This document shows positions 55,321 through 64,000 of a stretch of 64,000 nt of DNA, one piece after another. The translations under genes were made by a program, and so were the position numbers. This DNA is from Methylobacterium oryzae. GTDB lineage: Bacteria; Pseudomonadota; Alphaproteobacteria; Rhizobiales; Beijerinckiaceae. Under the pieces are notes generated by a model. The model had not been told where the DNA came from, did no database searches, and saw only the letters and a list, made by a program, of their open reading frames with translations. Every line of letters starts with the position of its first letter. Positions within the stretch are counted from its first letter, which is position 1. The DNA lies in contig NZ_CP090349.1 in NCBI RefSeq assembly GCF_021398735.1, forward strand, positions 2,238,501-2,302,500. Direction: 5' to 3'.

Positions 55321-55350
55321 ATGACGCCCATAATCTATTATGATCGTCAT
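55321..55350. promoter_or_regulatory. Inverted repeat, probable repressor operator
   Basis: ATGACGCCCATAA and TTATGATCGTCAT form a 13-4-13 inverted repeat with 11 of 13 pairs, of the size bound by TetR-like dimers. It is upstream of the MATE gene. The divergent position, where a regulator gene would be expected, holds an IS3 remnant. Confidence 0.6.
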
Positions 55351-55534
55351 CTATCGTCAACGGCCTTCCCATCTGCCAAGCGAGGCTTTCTTGGACAATC
55401 GGGCCGCGCATCCCGAGCCGGCGGTCGGCGAGGCCCGGGGCCCACGCGAGGTCCTCGAAGCCCGGGGCGTTGCCTGTGTCAGCGCCGATCTCCCGGCCGT
55501 CGCGACGCGCGGTCGTCACGCCCTCCCTGGTCAA

Positions 55535-56090
55535 AGGGATTCTGCGGAACCTCGAGCCTTTCGCGACGCCCGATGCGCCGAACCCGATCCTGGCCCGCTT
55601 GCCAGCAATCCGCTCGCAGCAGTGCGGTGACACGGCAGCAGCCGCAGCGCCCGCACTCGGATGCCAGGGTGATGATGGCAGGGGTCAACGCGTCCTCTTC
55701 GGCCGACACGGAGGGCACATCGCGTCGCGTGCCGCGGCGCTGGTCGACGGTCCGGCAGGCGTGGCGTTCCGGAAGACCGTACCTCTCCCGGATATCTGCA
55801 ACCGCCTAGCGGCGTCGCTCGGATGCTACGAGGCTCCGGCCGCCACGTCCGCCAACATCTGCTTCTTCAAGGTCAGATCGGCCACGAGCCGCCGCGGCCG
55901 AGCCTTCTCGCGGTCTGGATCCTTCATCTTCCGAGCCTGATCGACTCGGAGACCGGCGTACGCCTTGCGCCAGCGTGAGGCACTCTGCTCAGAGATCTCC
56001 GCTTCCTCGCACGCAAGCGCCAAGTTCTTGCCCCGGGCTGTCTGCACCTCGATCTGGTGCAGCTTCGGCGCGCCCTGCTCCGCGCGCGTC
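55535..56090 (-). mobile_element. IS3-family element remnant (orfA and orfB fragments)
   Basis: OrfA lies at about 55826-56085: KLHQIEVQTARGKNLALACEEAEISEQ, WRKAYAGLRVDQARKMKD and RRLVADLTLKKQML, the IS3 helix-turn-helix plus leucine-zipper part without its true start. OrfB starts beyond the orfA stop with AVADIRERYGLPERHACRTVDQ, then shifts frame to LASECGRCGCCRVTALLRADCWQAG, and ends abruptly near VPQNP at about 55545. The DDE catalytic domain is missing. Terminal inverted repeats were not found. The element is dead. Confidence 0.75.
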
Positions 56091-56385
56091 GTCCGACCGC
56101 GCCGCCTGTCCGGCTCCTCCGGTCCTGGCAGATCCTCTCGATCAGCTCGGTCCGAAGGCGGCCGGTCAGGTCAGCCTGGACGCAGGCCGGGCGCCGTCCT
56201 CGTCGGAGGCTTAAACCGTCCCGCCTGCCCACGCGTCGACCGGGCCTCGGCATGCCCTCGAGGCTACCGCCTTCAGCCCCGACGGCACCGCCGCGCGGGA
56301 CGTTCTCGCTGCCGCTGCACGCCCGCCGGGGCTCGAATCCGGACGGGCCATCCGGTTCGCCGGTCGGAGCTTTCCTGTCTCGCCC

Positions 56386-56577
56386 CTAGGCTTTCATCTC
56401 GGCGAGCATCTTCGCGCCCTCGGTCAGAAAGAACGCCTTGATCTTCGGGTTGCGGACCCGCAGGGTGCAGTGCCTCGCGATCTCGCTCATCGACCGGTTC
56501 TTCGGATTGTTGAGGAGATCGGTCAGGTACGTCTGAGCCTGGGCCTCGGTGTCGATGGTGAATGGCTGGGGGTCCAC
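56386..56577 (-). CDS. Small protein, unknown
   Basis: A GTG at 56577 after GAGAGGTG opens a 63-residue frame (DPQPFTIDTEAQAQTYL, NPKNRSMSEIARHCTLRV, AFFLTEGAKMLAEMKA). It reads as a compact helical protein with varied composition. Not recognised. Confidence 0.5.
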   Translation of the reverse strand: MDPQPFTIDTEAQAQTYLTDLLNNPKNRSMSEIARHCTLRVRNPKIKAFFLTEGAKMLAEMKA

Positions 56578-56669
56578 GAAGCACCTCTCGCTTTGACCTG
56601 CCCGGCGCGCCGTGGCGCGCCTCTCGATGCCCCGCCGACCGATGAATGGCGAGTCCGTGTCGAGCGCCC

Positions 56670-56849
56670 TTAGCGCGTCGCCTGCAAATCGATGATCGGG
56701 CCGCCGATGTCGAAGAATTCGTCGTCGGTGAACTCTGCCAACTCGATCTCCTCGCGCGGACGCTGAAACGGCAGGAACGCGGAGATCATTCCGAGACACA
56801 GCGCCCCGGCAATCAGGACGGCCAACAGCGCGAGGGTCATGGTCAACAT
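56670..56849 (-). CDS. 59-residue membrane peptide
   Basis: The frame starts MLTMTLALLAVLIAGALCLGMI, a single TM segment, and continues with an acidic cytoplasmic or periplasmic tail (EEIELAEFTDDEFFDIGG). A second ATG at 56840 is possible. No strong ribosome binding site is seen, but the sharp hydrophobic-to-acidic layout is protein-like. The family is unknown. Confidence 0.45.
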   Translation of the reverse strand: MLTMTLALLAVLIAGALCLGMISAFLPFQRPREEIELAEFTDDEFFDIGGPIIDLQATR

Positions 56850-57040
56850 CGGAACGCAATGCGATGTCAGACATATAGAACGGTAATCTTAAAACTTGCT
56901 TTCGGTGCACGGGATACCGCCCGGTAACCGCCGGCCGCGAAGCTGCCGCCGGGCCGCGTTGCGTATCGGCTCGGCTCACACGCTGGTGAGATCAGGCGCT
57001 CCCCCGCCCCGTGAGCAGATCGGGGCGGGGCCGAGCGGAC

Positions 57041-57340
57041 TTACCGACCGAGGGACGGGCCGCCCGACGTGCCGCCAGTGCCGGGCGGCCCACTCGTGGG
57101 GGTGCCGCCAATGTTGACGCCCGGCGTCGTGCCCGGGATCGACGAGTTGCTCGGGTTGGCCTCATTTCCACGGGTGACCGGGCTCGGTCCAAGATCCCGG
57201 GCACCCGGGCCGGCACCTCCGGTTGTCGCCGGCGGGGCGACCCCGGTGTTTCCAGCGCCGCCTGTCACCGTTTGCGCTGAGACCGGCGCGGCCAGGGCGA
57301 TGGACAAGGCTCCTGCGAGCGCCGCGAGCGTGCGAGTCAT
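57041..57340 (-). CDS. Secreted Gly/Pro-rich protein, unknown
   Basis: The 99-residue product has a clear signal peptide (RTLAALAGALSIALAAPVSAQ). The mature chain of about 77 residues is Gly/Pro/Thr/Asn-rich and disordered (GGAGNTGVAPPATTGGAGPG, GTPTSGPPGTGGTSGG). An AGGGA element precedes the ATG. No family recognised. Confidence 0.6.
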   Translation of the reverse strand: MTRTLAALAGALSIALAAPVSAQTVTGGAGNTGVAPPATTGGAGPGARDLGPSPVTRGNEANPSNSSIPGTTPGVNIGGTPTSGPPGTGGTSGGPSLGR

Positions 57341-57412
57341 GAAGTCGTCCCTGCGATTGCTGTGGCACAGGAACGGTTCATGTCGAGGGAAGTTCAGGGA
57401 CGGGCGCGTCCA

Positions 57413-57613
57413 TCACCCGCGCGCCGCTCGCCAGCCCGCGGCCTCGACCTCGCGGCAGAGTAAGCGCTCGCCGGAGCCCGTGTCGATCATGGTCCGGTCG
57501 TAGTCCCTGCTTCCGGGAAGCTGGTCGATCTCGTCGCCCTTGCGCGGGATGTCGCCCTCGATCGCGCAGACAGCCCGCGTGAGCGCTGCCGTGGGCGCCA
57601 CGGGCTTCTCCAT
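57413..57613 (-). CDS. Small protein, unknown
   Basis: A 66-residue frame from ATG 57613 (MEKPVAPTAALTRAVCAIEGDIPRK) with two Cys and a charged C-terminal half (SRDYDRTMIDTGSGERLLCREVEAAGW). No signal peptide or membrane segment. Unrecognised. Confidence 0.45.
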   Translation of the reverse strand: MEKPVAPTAALTRAVCAIEGDIPRKGDEIDQLPGSRDYDRTMIDTGSGERLLCREVEAAGWRAARG

Positions 57614-58537
57614 TTCCGGCCGGTCTCGACGCCACTGGCGCACTAAGCACGCTTCCAGTCCGACGGCGGATGCGGGTCCGGCAGATCACCCCGGTGTCGC
57701 CGTCGGTGACCGAAACGCGGCCGATCGGCAAACGCTGGGATCAGCCCGCAGCGATAAAAACCGGTCAGCCTGACCTCACCCGCAGCCTGTTCCCTCGGCG
57801 ACAGCGCTATCGAGGGGGGCAGCAACGGCGGTGCGCATCCCGGTGCACCCCGAGGGTGACTGATCGGAGCAGGCGTCTCGCTGGTCCAGAAATGGAGAGT
57901 TCGTCGCGGGACCGTCGAGCATTTCGCCTGTGCGAGACCACCATTCGCGCTCGAATGTATCACCGCGGGAACGTTATTTAGTTGCATGCCCGCGCATTGG
58001 CTGCGATTTCAGCTCAAGCAGACAATGTTATATCATCATCGATAGGTAAATTATTACTGAATTATCATCTGGCCGACATCGAGGATCATCGTGTCGAAAT
58101 ATAGATCCAGCTCGTCCGGCTGAATTCTGCAGTGGCCCTCACTGCTGCCGGAGGGAGCCGCATTCCATGTGTATCGTGAGACAAAAGTGCAAGTGCTCGA
58201 CCCGCGTTCGGTATCAAATCGGGCAATCGCTTGGTTCACGCGACAAGTGCGCGCATCCGGTCGTGCGCTGGATCGGCTTCTCTAAACGTCGACGTAGTGA
58301 GATATCTCGGAGACGATCTGTCGGACAAGAAAGAATCAGCGTCATTCAGTTGAGTTGGGCACAGACATTTGGTCGACCGGTCAGTGTAGCGACGACCGGA
58401 ATCGTTCAGCCTATGGCGACGGTGGTGCCGTTCGAATCGCCCTCGCGTTGACCGGCTCGAAGCCGATCGCGAGACGAAGAGACCGTTCTCGAGACGGCCG
58501 GTCTGGGGGTTCGCGGCCGAGGGGCGCGGCTAACGAT
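57614..58537. other. No supported gene; AT-rich in the middle
   Basis: The 57940-58400 part has clearly lower GC than its surroundings. Short frames on both strands have no ribosome binding site or known motif. It may be degenerate foreign DNA. Confidence 0.4.
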
Positions 58538-58833
58538 CAGCCCTGCAGGCTGTCGGCGACGTCGTCGGGGATCTGTACCCCACTGACCGGAAATCGTGAC
58601 GCTCTCCGCCTCGCCGGTCTCACCGCCGGCCACCACCTTCGGCGCCGCTGCGCCCGGCATCCGGCGTCCGGCATCCGCTTGGCCAGATTCTCGGCCTTCT
58701 TCGCCACCCCGCTCCCGGCCCGCGCCGGCGTCCTGTCCGCGGCCGACAGTTCCTCGAAGGCGCGCTGGAACTGCCCCGCTGGCGCGTGCCGAACCCGCCC
58801 GCCACCTTCCTGCGGCGTAGCGCGGGCTCGTCA
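58538..58833 (-). pseudogene. Decayed small gene with compensating frameshifts
   Basis: One open minus-strand frame reads GQFQRAFEELSAADRTPARAG and AKKAENLAKRMPDAG, then turns to Arg/Trp-rich nonsense, and ends VQIPDDVADSLQG before a TGA at 58537-58539. Across the nonsense part the next frame reads sensibly (APKVVAGGETGEAESVTISG). Two opposite frameshifts inside one gene explain this. The original family is not recognised, and the start is lost. Confidence 0.35.
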
Positions 58834-59129
58834 GGGAGGGCGCCGGCAAGTTCGCGTTGCGCACCCCGCGTTGCGCGACGCAAGTGAGCGAACTGCCGGT
58901 TGCGCACTCACAGGGTGCGCACCGTCCGGCTTCGCGACTGCCTGGGGTGGAGAGCGGAAGCCACCTCAGGCCAAGGGTCGACACTGGACAGGCGGTCTCG
59001 CGCAGCTGAACGTCAAGATTGACGCGGATCATTCTGCCAATCCCGTCGTATCTTCTCTTTCGCCGTTCGACGGGGCAGCGCAAGCGTCGCCGTCGCGTTA
59101 GGATGGTTGAACGTCGTGATGAAGCGATC

Positions 59130-60116
59130 ATGAAAGCGGATCGACCGGACGGTGTGAGGCCGCGCCGTGTCCTCTTCCTGGGAGCAACCGGCACAATCGG
59201 CCGGGCAACGGTTCGGGCACTGGTCTCGCGCGGCCACGAGGTCGTCTGCCTCGTCAGGCGCCCTGCCGAAACCGCAATCCCCTCAGGCGCTACCGCGCGC
59301 ATCGTGGATCTGACCGACACGGTGTCGCTGGCGCGCGACGGTGTCCGCGGCGAACGCTTCGACGCCCTGGTGTCGTGCCTCGCCTCGCGCACGGGGCTGC
59401 CCGACGATGCCTGGGCGATCGATTACGGCGCGCAGGTCGAGGCCTTGCACGCGGGCCGGACGGCCGGCGTCACGCATGTCGTGCTTCTGTCGGCGATCTG
59501 CGTCCAGAAGCCGATCCTCGCTTTTCAGCACGCCAAGCGCGCCTTCGAGGCAGAGCTGATCGCATCGGGGCTCGACTACACGATCGTTCGGCCCACCGCC
59601 TTCTTCAAATCGCTCTCGGGACAGATCGAACGCGTGAAACGCGGCAAGCCATTTCTGGTGTTCGGGGACGGGACCTTGACGGCCTGCAAGCCGATCAGCG
59701 ACGACGACCTTGGCCGCTATCTCGCGGACTGCCTCGACGATGGGGACCGCCGCAATCGCGTTCTGCCGATCGGCGGCCCGGGCGAGGCGATCACGCCGCG
59801 CGCGCAGGGCGAGCGGCTCTTCGCCCTTCTGGGGCGCGAACCGCGCTTCACGCACATTCCGGTCGTGCTGCTGGACGCGATCGTCGCCGTTCTGACGACG
59901 ATGGGCCGATGGGTGCCGGCCCTGGCCGCCAAGGCCGAACTCGCGCGGATCGGGCGCTACTACGCGACGGAGTCCATGCTCGTCCTGGACCCGGCGACCG
60001 GGCGATACGATGCCCAGGCCACTCCGTCGACGGGATCGGAGACGCTCTTCGACTACTATGCGCGCGTGGTCCGTGGCGAGGCGGTCGCCGAGCGCGGCGA
60101 CCACGCGGTGTTCTGA
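59130..60116 (+). CDS. bciA: 3,8-divinyl chlorophyllide 8-vinyl reductase
   Basis: The 328-residue Rossmann-fold reductase matches BciA, which uses NADPH to reduce the 8-vinyl group of divinyl (bacterio)chlorophyllide a. The cofactor motif is LFLGATGTIGRATVRALVSRGHEV near residue 14. Diagnostic stretches are VSCLASRTG, WAIDYGAQ, LLSAICVQKP, YTIVRPTAFFKSLSGQ, LTACKPISDDDL, VLPIGGPG and RIGRYYATESMLVLD. An upstream in-frame ATG at 59103 is an alternative start. No other photosynthesis gene is in the window, so the gene is unlinked from the main photosynthesis cluster here. Confidence 0.88.
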   Translation: MKADRPDGVRPRRVLFLGATGTIGRATVRALVSRGHEVVCLVRRPAETAIPSGATARIVDLTDTVSLARDGVRGERFDALVSCLASRTGLPDDAWAIDYGAQVEALHAGRTAGVTHVVLLSAICVQKPILAFQHAKRAFEAELIASGLDYTIVRPTAFFKSLSGQIERVKRGKPFLVFGDGTLTACKPISDDDLGRYLADCLDDGDRRNRVLPIGGPGEAITPRAQGERLFALLGREPRFTHIPVVLLDAIVAVLTTMGRWVPALAAKAELARIGRYYATESMLVLDPATGRYDAQATPSTGSETLFDYYARVVRGEAVAERGDHAVF

Positions 60117-60430
60117 CGACGCGCGACAGGAGGTGTCGGCTTTTCCGGCAGTTTCACTCCGGAGCAGACCGGCATCTTTCGGCCAGCTTCTGCCGCCGCG
60201 CATGGCTCTCCCCAACGTCTCAGATGAATGGTTCCCTGCCCGACCGCATCTGGATTGTGGACGCATCGAAGCGGGCGTAGCCGTAGACATCGCTCGAGAT
60301 CCTCTCGAGGTCGCTCGCTGCATCCGCTTTGCGCACTTGAGACAAGGGCGGTTAACTCCGCGGGTGGAAGATGCAACCACGCCCTCTGTGGCCGTCTCTT
60401 CATCATTCCAGCGTTGGCTAACCCGCTCCC
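60117..60430. other. Intergenic, no supported gene
   Basis: Nothing recognisable; should include the GST promoter. Confidence 0.35.
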
Positions 60431-61054
60431 ATGATCCGCATTCTCGGCAAGGCCAGTTCGATCAATGTTCGCAAGGTGCTTTGGACCTGTGCCGAGATCG
60501 GATTGGATTACGATCGCCAGGACTACGGCAGCGGTTTCCAAGCAACGGATACCCCGGAATTTCTGGCTCGCAACCCGAACGGCCTCGTGCCCGTGATTGA
60601 AGACGCGGCAGGGGCCTTGTGGGAGTCAAATACGATCTGCCGCTACCTCGCTGCGAGCGCCACTCGGACGGATCTGCTCCCTGCTGACCCACGTGGACGC
60701 GCTCTGGTTGAACAATGGATGGACTGGCAAGCGACCGAGTTGAACGCGTCTTGGCGGGCGGCTTTCCTCGGCCTCGTTCGTCGTGATCCGGCCTACGCCG
60801 ATCCAGACCGGATAGTGGCGGGGGTCGAGGCCTGGAACGCGAATATGGGGATCCTTGACCACCATCTCTCCTCAACCGGAGCTTATGTGACCGGAGGAGC
60901 CTTCACGTTGGCGGATGTCGTTCTCGGCTTGTCCGTAAACCGTTGGCGCATGACGCCAATGGAGCGCCCGAGCTATCCCGCCGTCTCGGCCTATCATGAT
61001 CGCCTTCTCGCTCGATCCGGCTACCGAGACCACGGGGCGAATGGGATTCCTTAG
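60431..61054 (+). CDS. Glutathione S-transferase
   Basis: The 207-residue protein has the GST layout: an N-terminal thioredoxin fold (IRILGKASSINVRKVLWTCAEIGLDY, with the catalytic Ser expected near SSIN), the cis-Pro and glutathione site GLVPVIED and WESNTICRYLA, and a helical C-terminal domain with TLADVVLGLSVNRW. The substrate is not indicated by neighbours. Codon use is slightly less GC-biased than core genes. Confidence 0.88.
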   Translation: MIRILGKASSINVRKVLWTCAEIGLDYDRQDYGSGFQATDTPEFLARNPNGLVPVIEDAAGALWESNTICRYLAASATRTDLLPADPRGRALVEQWMDWQATELNASWRAAFLGLVRRDPAYADPDRIVAGVEAWNANMGILDHHLSSTGAYVTGGAFTLADVVLGLSVNRWRMTPMERPSYPAVSAYHDRLLARSGYRDHGANGIP

Positions 61055-61643
61055 TGGAATGCCAACCGCGCCTTCAATCCGAGGTTGCTGGACGATCGAT
61101 AAGTGGCGGCTTTCGGCAGGCAACGACCGCTCTCCGAACGCCTGGGTTGGGTAGCTTGCGAATCGGCAACGTGGCGTGGATTCCCGCCGGTCAGCTTCGG
61201 CGTCGCGGATCTGTCGGAGCGCACGCCGTCATCCGGCCGCGTCGATATCCCTTCCGGCCCCCGGCGGGTACAGGTCAATGATCGGAACGTGCAGAACAAG
61301 AACTTCATTAGCGCTCTTGCTTTTTGTGGCGAAGGCTATAGACAGTACCGACGACTAAGATGATAAATCAACAGCCTCCGCGTCGGCGCAAAGCGCCACT
61401 CTCGAGTTTAAGAAAGACGTTCTTGGTCGGCATCTTACCGGAAGAAGGGAGCAGAATATCTGCTTCGGCCGCCACAGCTACGTTTATTTATTTTCATCCA
61501 AATCCGTTCGATTAAGACTGTGGCCCCAAATGAATACGCGCTCACCCGATAGCAAGAACTCGAGAGGCCACCCGTGACCGAGAGATGGTCTGATTGTTGC
61601 CCCGACCGCAGAAGATAGCAATCCGTTTCGTCAGGACATCATC
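61055..61643. other. AT-rich intergenic stretch, no gene
   Basis: GC falls sharply from about 61280. No gene, tRNA or repeat was recognised. It may hold the glycosyltransferase promoter. Confidence 0.45.
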
Positions 61644-62655
61644 ATGCGATATGAACATGGTGTTTCTGTTGTTCTTGCCACGCATAACGGATCGAGATTT
61701 ATCCGCGAACAGCTTGAAACTCTCGTCGGGCAAACAGTACATCCTCTTGAGATCATCGTTTCCGACGATGCATCTACGGATGACACGCTAGAAATTGTCC
61801 GAAATCTCTCTTGCGGCAGCGCAACCGAGTTCAAAATCCATGAGAACGTGCCCGCGCTCGGCTTTCGAAGCAATTTCTTGAGAGCCGCTCGGTTGGCGCG
61901 TGGAAAATTCGTCGCCTTCTGCGATCAGGACGATATCTGGGACACGAAGAAGATCGAGTTTTGCTCACCCTATCTGGACGATCGCAGCGTCTCGATGATC
62001 GCCCATACGGCCATCACTATCGACTCCAACAATCGCGAGCTTGGCGTCTTTCGGCAAGGCATTCATCGTACCGGCCTCAGAAAACCGCTCACCTACGATC
62101 CGTGGTTGACGTTCTTCGGATTTTCGATCGTCTTTCGACGAGAACTCTTGGATCTGTGGGATGTCGATGACCGTTTTATCGATTTCATTGTCCCCAGCGA
62201 GATGATCGCTCACGACCGTTGGGTAATGTTCCTGGCGCAAGTCGTCGGTCAGACCGTCGAGATCGATGTACCCCTGGTCCGCTATCGGCAGCACGCCCAT
62301 AATCTGTTCGGAAACGGTGAGCGCGAGCGGAGCGCGGGTCGGAGGACGGTAGCTTGGGGGCTTGGATCCCTACAGGGAAGCCACGACCGCCATGATCGAT
62401 ATCGTCGAGCGGCTTCCGGAAGCGACGGCTGAGCATTTTCCACTCTTCGATCGGGCAAGGGCGGCCGCTTTCTTTCGCAGCGCGCTTGACCAGCTCGAGA
62501 AGCGCGAAGCGATCTATCGAACTGAGACGCGCCTGGAGGCACTCCAGGGCCTGTCGGCACGTGTCGCCGGTGGAACCTATCGGGCGGTTCACAACGGCCG
62601 TCCACGATGGCGATCGATCGCGAAAGATCTCAGATTCGCACTCCTTCGTCGTTGA
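61644..62655 (+). pseudogene. Family 2 glycosyltransferase, one frameshift
   Basis: The first 225 or so residues form a good GT2 (rhamnosyltransferase-like) enzyme: VSVVLATHNGSRFIREQLETL at the start, IVSDDASTDDT near residue 38, FCDQDDIW near 90-97, and MIAHDRWVMFLAQVVG with the catalytic acid near 190. After YRQHAHNLFGNG the frame is lost. Removing one G from the five-G run at 62356-62360 restores a frame through LDPYREATTAMIDIVERL to the stop at 62655, giving about 336 residues. It is either a true frameshift, a sequencing error, or slippage. Lower GC than its neighbours, like the other GT2 gene at the left end. Confidence 0.8.
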
Positions 62656-62978
62656 CCGCCTTGGCGGGCTTGCAACAGGTCCCGTCGAACGTCTTCATCC
62701 ACGCCTTTACGACACAGCATCGCCTGTCATTCTGACTTAAGCTTCGGTTTTACCGGACACTGGGTTTAGGCTTGCTATGACGCCGAGATTTACCGGCGAT
62801 CGGCAAAAATTACGCTCCACGACGAGCACTGCGATCGAGCAGGGAGTTTGGGCCAACGCTTCGGACGGTCGCCACCTCATGGTCGAGATGCCGGGTCCCG
62901 CCCCGAACAAAGATTTCCGAACCGCCGACGGATGGCCGCTCGCGAACCGTCATACAGACCTCGCCACATGGTCCTGCG
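62656..62978. other. Intergenic, no supported gene
   Basis: No gene seen between the glycosyltransferase remnant and the LysR gene. Confidence 0.4.
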
Positions 62979-63869
62979 TCACCGGATGGCTGCGTTGCGC
63001 AGCCAGTCGATCAGCACCCCGACGCGTCCCGCCTGGGCCGGATGTCGCGGGTGGACGACCCAGTAGGGGTGCGCGTCGAGGACGGGGCCGAAGGGTTGAG
63101 TCAGCGTGCCGCTCGCTAGGTCGTCGGCGGTCAGTACGACCGAGACCAGCGCTATGCCCTGACCGGCGATCGCGGCCTGGATGACGTGACCTTCGTCGCT
63201 GAAGCGGATGCCCGCACCGCCATCGATATCGGTGATCCCGGCCTTCCGCAGCCAGGCCGGCCAGGTCGGCGTCTCGTCGGTCAGGTCGGGCCACTCGAAG
63301 TGCAGCAGGGGGTGGCGGGCCAGATCGCTCTCGGATCGAATGGCGAGACGCGGACTGCAAGCGGGTGCGACCCGGTCGACCACCAGCCTGTGCGCGTCGA
63401 GGCCGGGATAGGGACCGGGCCCGTATCGGACGGCGACGTCCACGCCGTCGCGGGCGAAGTCGACCAGGCTGTCGGACGCGTGCAGTCGCAGATCGCAACC
63501 GGGATGCGCGGCCCGGAAGTCGGCGAGCCGGGGCACGAGCCACTTCGCCACGAAGGCGGTCGGGGCCGAGAGCGTGAGAACGCCGGCCGCGTGCCGGCCG
63601 CGGATCTCATCGATGGCTCGGGCGAACGCGTCGAAACCGTCGCGCAGCACGGGCAGGAGAACGGTGCCCTCGGCGGTCAGCCGGACCCGGCGCGTCTCGC
63701 GGTGGAAGAGACGCAGCCCCGGGGTCTGCTCGAGAAGCCGGATCTGATGACTGATGGCGGTCGCCGTGACACCCAGCTCGTCGGCGGCAGCGCGGAAGCT
63801 CAGGCGGCGCCCGGCCGCCTCGAAGGCCCGGAGCGCCGCGAGGGGAGGAAGCGATCTCCGCATCGTCAT
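62979..63869 (-). CDS. LysR-family transcriptional regulator (GcvA-like)
   Basis: The 296-residue regulator has an N-terminal winged helix (LAALRAFEAAGRRLSFRAAADELGVTATAISHQIRLLE, residues about 9-46) of the GcvA subgroup, and a C-terminal effector-binding domain (VLTLSAPTAFVAKWLVPRLADF near 95, DVAVRYGPG near 145). Start at 63869 or the Met two codons later. It diverges from an oxidoreductase gene 95 bases away, the classic arrangement in which LysR regulators control the divergent gene. Confidence 0.92.
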   Translation of the reverse strand: MTMRRSLPPLAALRAFEAAGRRLSFRAAADELGVTATAISHQIRLLEQTPGLRLFHRETRRVRLTAEGTVLLPVLRDGFDAFARAIDEIRGRHAAGVLTLSAPTAFVAKWLVPRLADFRAAHPGCDLRLHASDSLVDFARDGVDVAVRYGPGPYPGLDAHRLVVDRVAPACSPRLAIRSESDLARHPLLHFEWPDLTDETPTWPAWLRKAGITDIDGGAGIRFSDEGHVIQAAIAGQGIALVSVVLTADDLASGTLTQPFGPVLDAHPYWVVHPRHPAQAGRVGVLIDWLRNAAIR

Positions 63870-63964
63870 GGCTGAACGTAGCTCATCGGCCTCGTGAGGA
63901 GAACGCGTTCGTCATCCCGCAGCCCGGCTGACACAAGGTTGGCCGGTCAGGACGGGAGGCTCTC

Positions 63965-64000
63965 TTGAAGGCGATGGTGTTGACGAAGTTCGGGGGGCCG
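63965..64000 (+). CDS. Quinone oxidoreductase/zinc alcohol dehydrogenase, start only
   Basis: A TTG start after GGGAGG opens the frame LKAMVLTKFGGP, the characteristic beginning of medium-chain NAD(P)-dependent quinone oxidoreductases and alcohol dehydrogenases. Only 12 codons are inside the window. The divergent LysR gene probably regulates it. Confidence 0.55.
   Translation, partial: MKAMVLTKFGGP

Noticed and set aside
55002..55331. A 109-codon minus-strand frame upstream of the MATE gene
   Set aside because: The start lies inside the inverted repeat, the sequence is unfamiliar, and the alternative internal start lacks support; left as uncertain, not called a gene.
58054..58239. A 61-codon minus-strand frame beginning with a sigma-factor-like RFDTERGSS
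   Set aside because: The resemblance covers fewer than ten residues, and the rest of the frame does not continue the family.

Overview
The window is high-GC DNA from an alphaproteobacterium of the order Hyphomicrobiales and most resembles Methylobacterium. Four things point there: the rpsA-sppA-ihfB-lapA-like gene run, a BA14K-type secreted protein, a BciA-type 8-vinyl reductase of bacteriochlorophyll synthesis, and remnants of a glycine betaine/sarcosine degradation locus next to a serine dehydratase. No plasmid or phage structural genes, rRNA operon or CRISPR array were seen. Three tRNA genes (Cys-GCA, Asn-GTT, Pro-GGG) are present, each with an encoded CCA end.

Layout. 0.4-3.1 kb is accessory DNA: an AT-richer family 2 glycosyltransferase and a tyrosine integrase broken by several frameshifts, which contains a perfect 34-bp palindrome. 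3.3-8.7 kb holds small membrane proteins, a UvrA-like DNA-damage ATPase, a dienelactone hydrolase and a CYTH protein. 9.2-14.2 kb is a decayed glycine betaine-to-serine catabolic locus. Here soxA is joined to the end of soxG, and the start of a betaine Rieske oxygenase is joined in frame to the rear of etfA, while sdaA, an etfB-like gene and a ybaK/proX-like gene remain open. 14.3-26.2 kb carries a GH15 glycosidase, an acyl-CoA dehydrogenase, a two-component system, two chemoreceptors, arginase overlapping ureD, and tRNA-Cys. 26.5-33.5 kb is a run of small, mostly unrecognised proteins, several secreted or repetitive, broken by tRNA-Asn and an FMN reductase. 33.6-45.2 kb is mostly core: serA, a transglutaminase-like protein, a Crp/Fnr regulator, rpsA with a strong terminator, sppA, ihfB, a LapA-domain protein, trpF, a DUF2125-like protein, a gene with an SOS box on its start codon, plsC and a membrane protein. 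45.3-51.7 kb has an RND efflux pump and its adaptor, a rhodanese and a glycosyltransferase, followed by tRNA-Pro. 52.4-56.1 kb has an SDR, a MATE transporter and an IS3-family remnant. 56.4-59.1 kb has small orphan genes and decayed DNA. 59.1-64.0 kb has bciA, a GST, a frameshifted glycosyltransferase, a LysR regulator, and the first 12 codons of a quinone-oxidoreductase-like gene that runs off the window.

How the genes fit together. The betaine locus would normally pass carbon from betaine through dimethylglycine and sarcosine to glycine, serine and pyruvate, with ETF carrying the electrons. Two chimeric junctions have removed most of it and left serine deamination intact. Arginase and ureD link arginine breakdown to urea use, but no urease structural gene is in view. 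The clearest new regulatory observation is the GTTC-N7-GTTC SOS box at 43.67 kb, which covers the start codon of an uncharacterised 148-residue protein with a promoter that would give a nearly leaderless transcript. A second is a 13-4-13 inverted repeat upstream of the MATE gene, with a matching half-site in front of the SDR gene and no cognate regulator in view.
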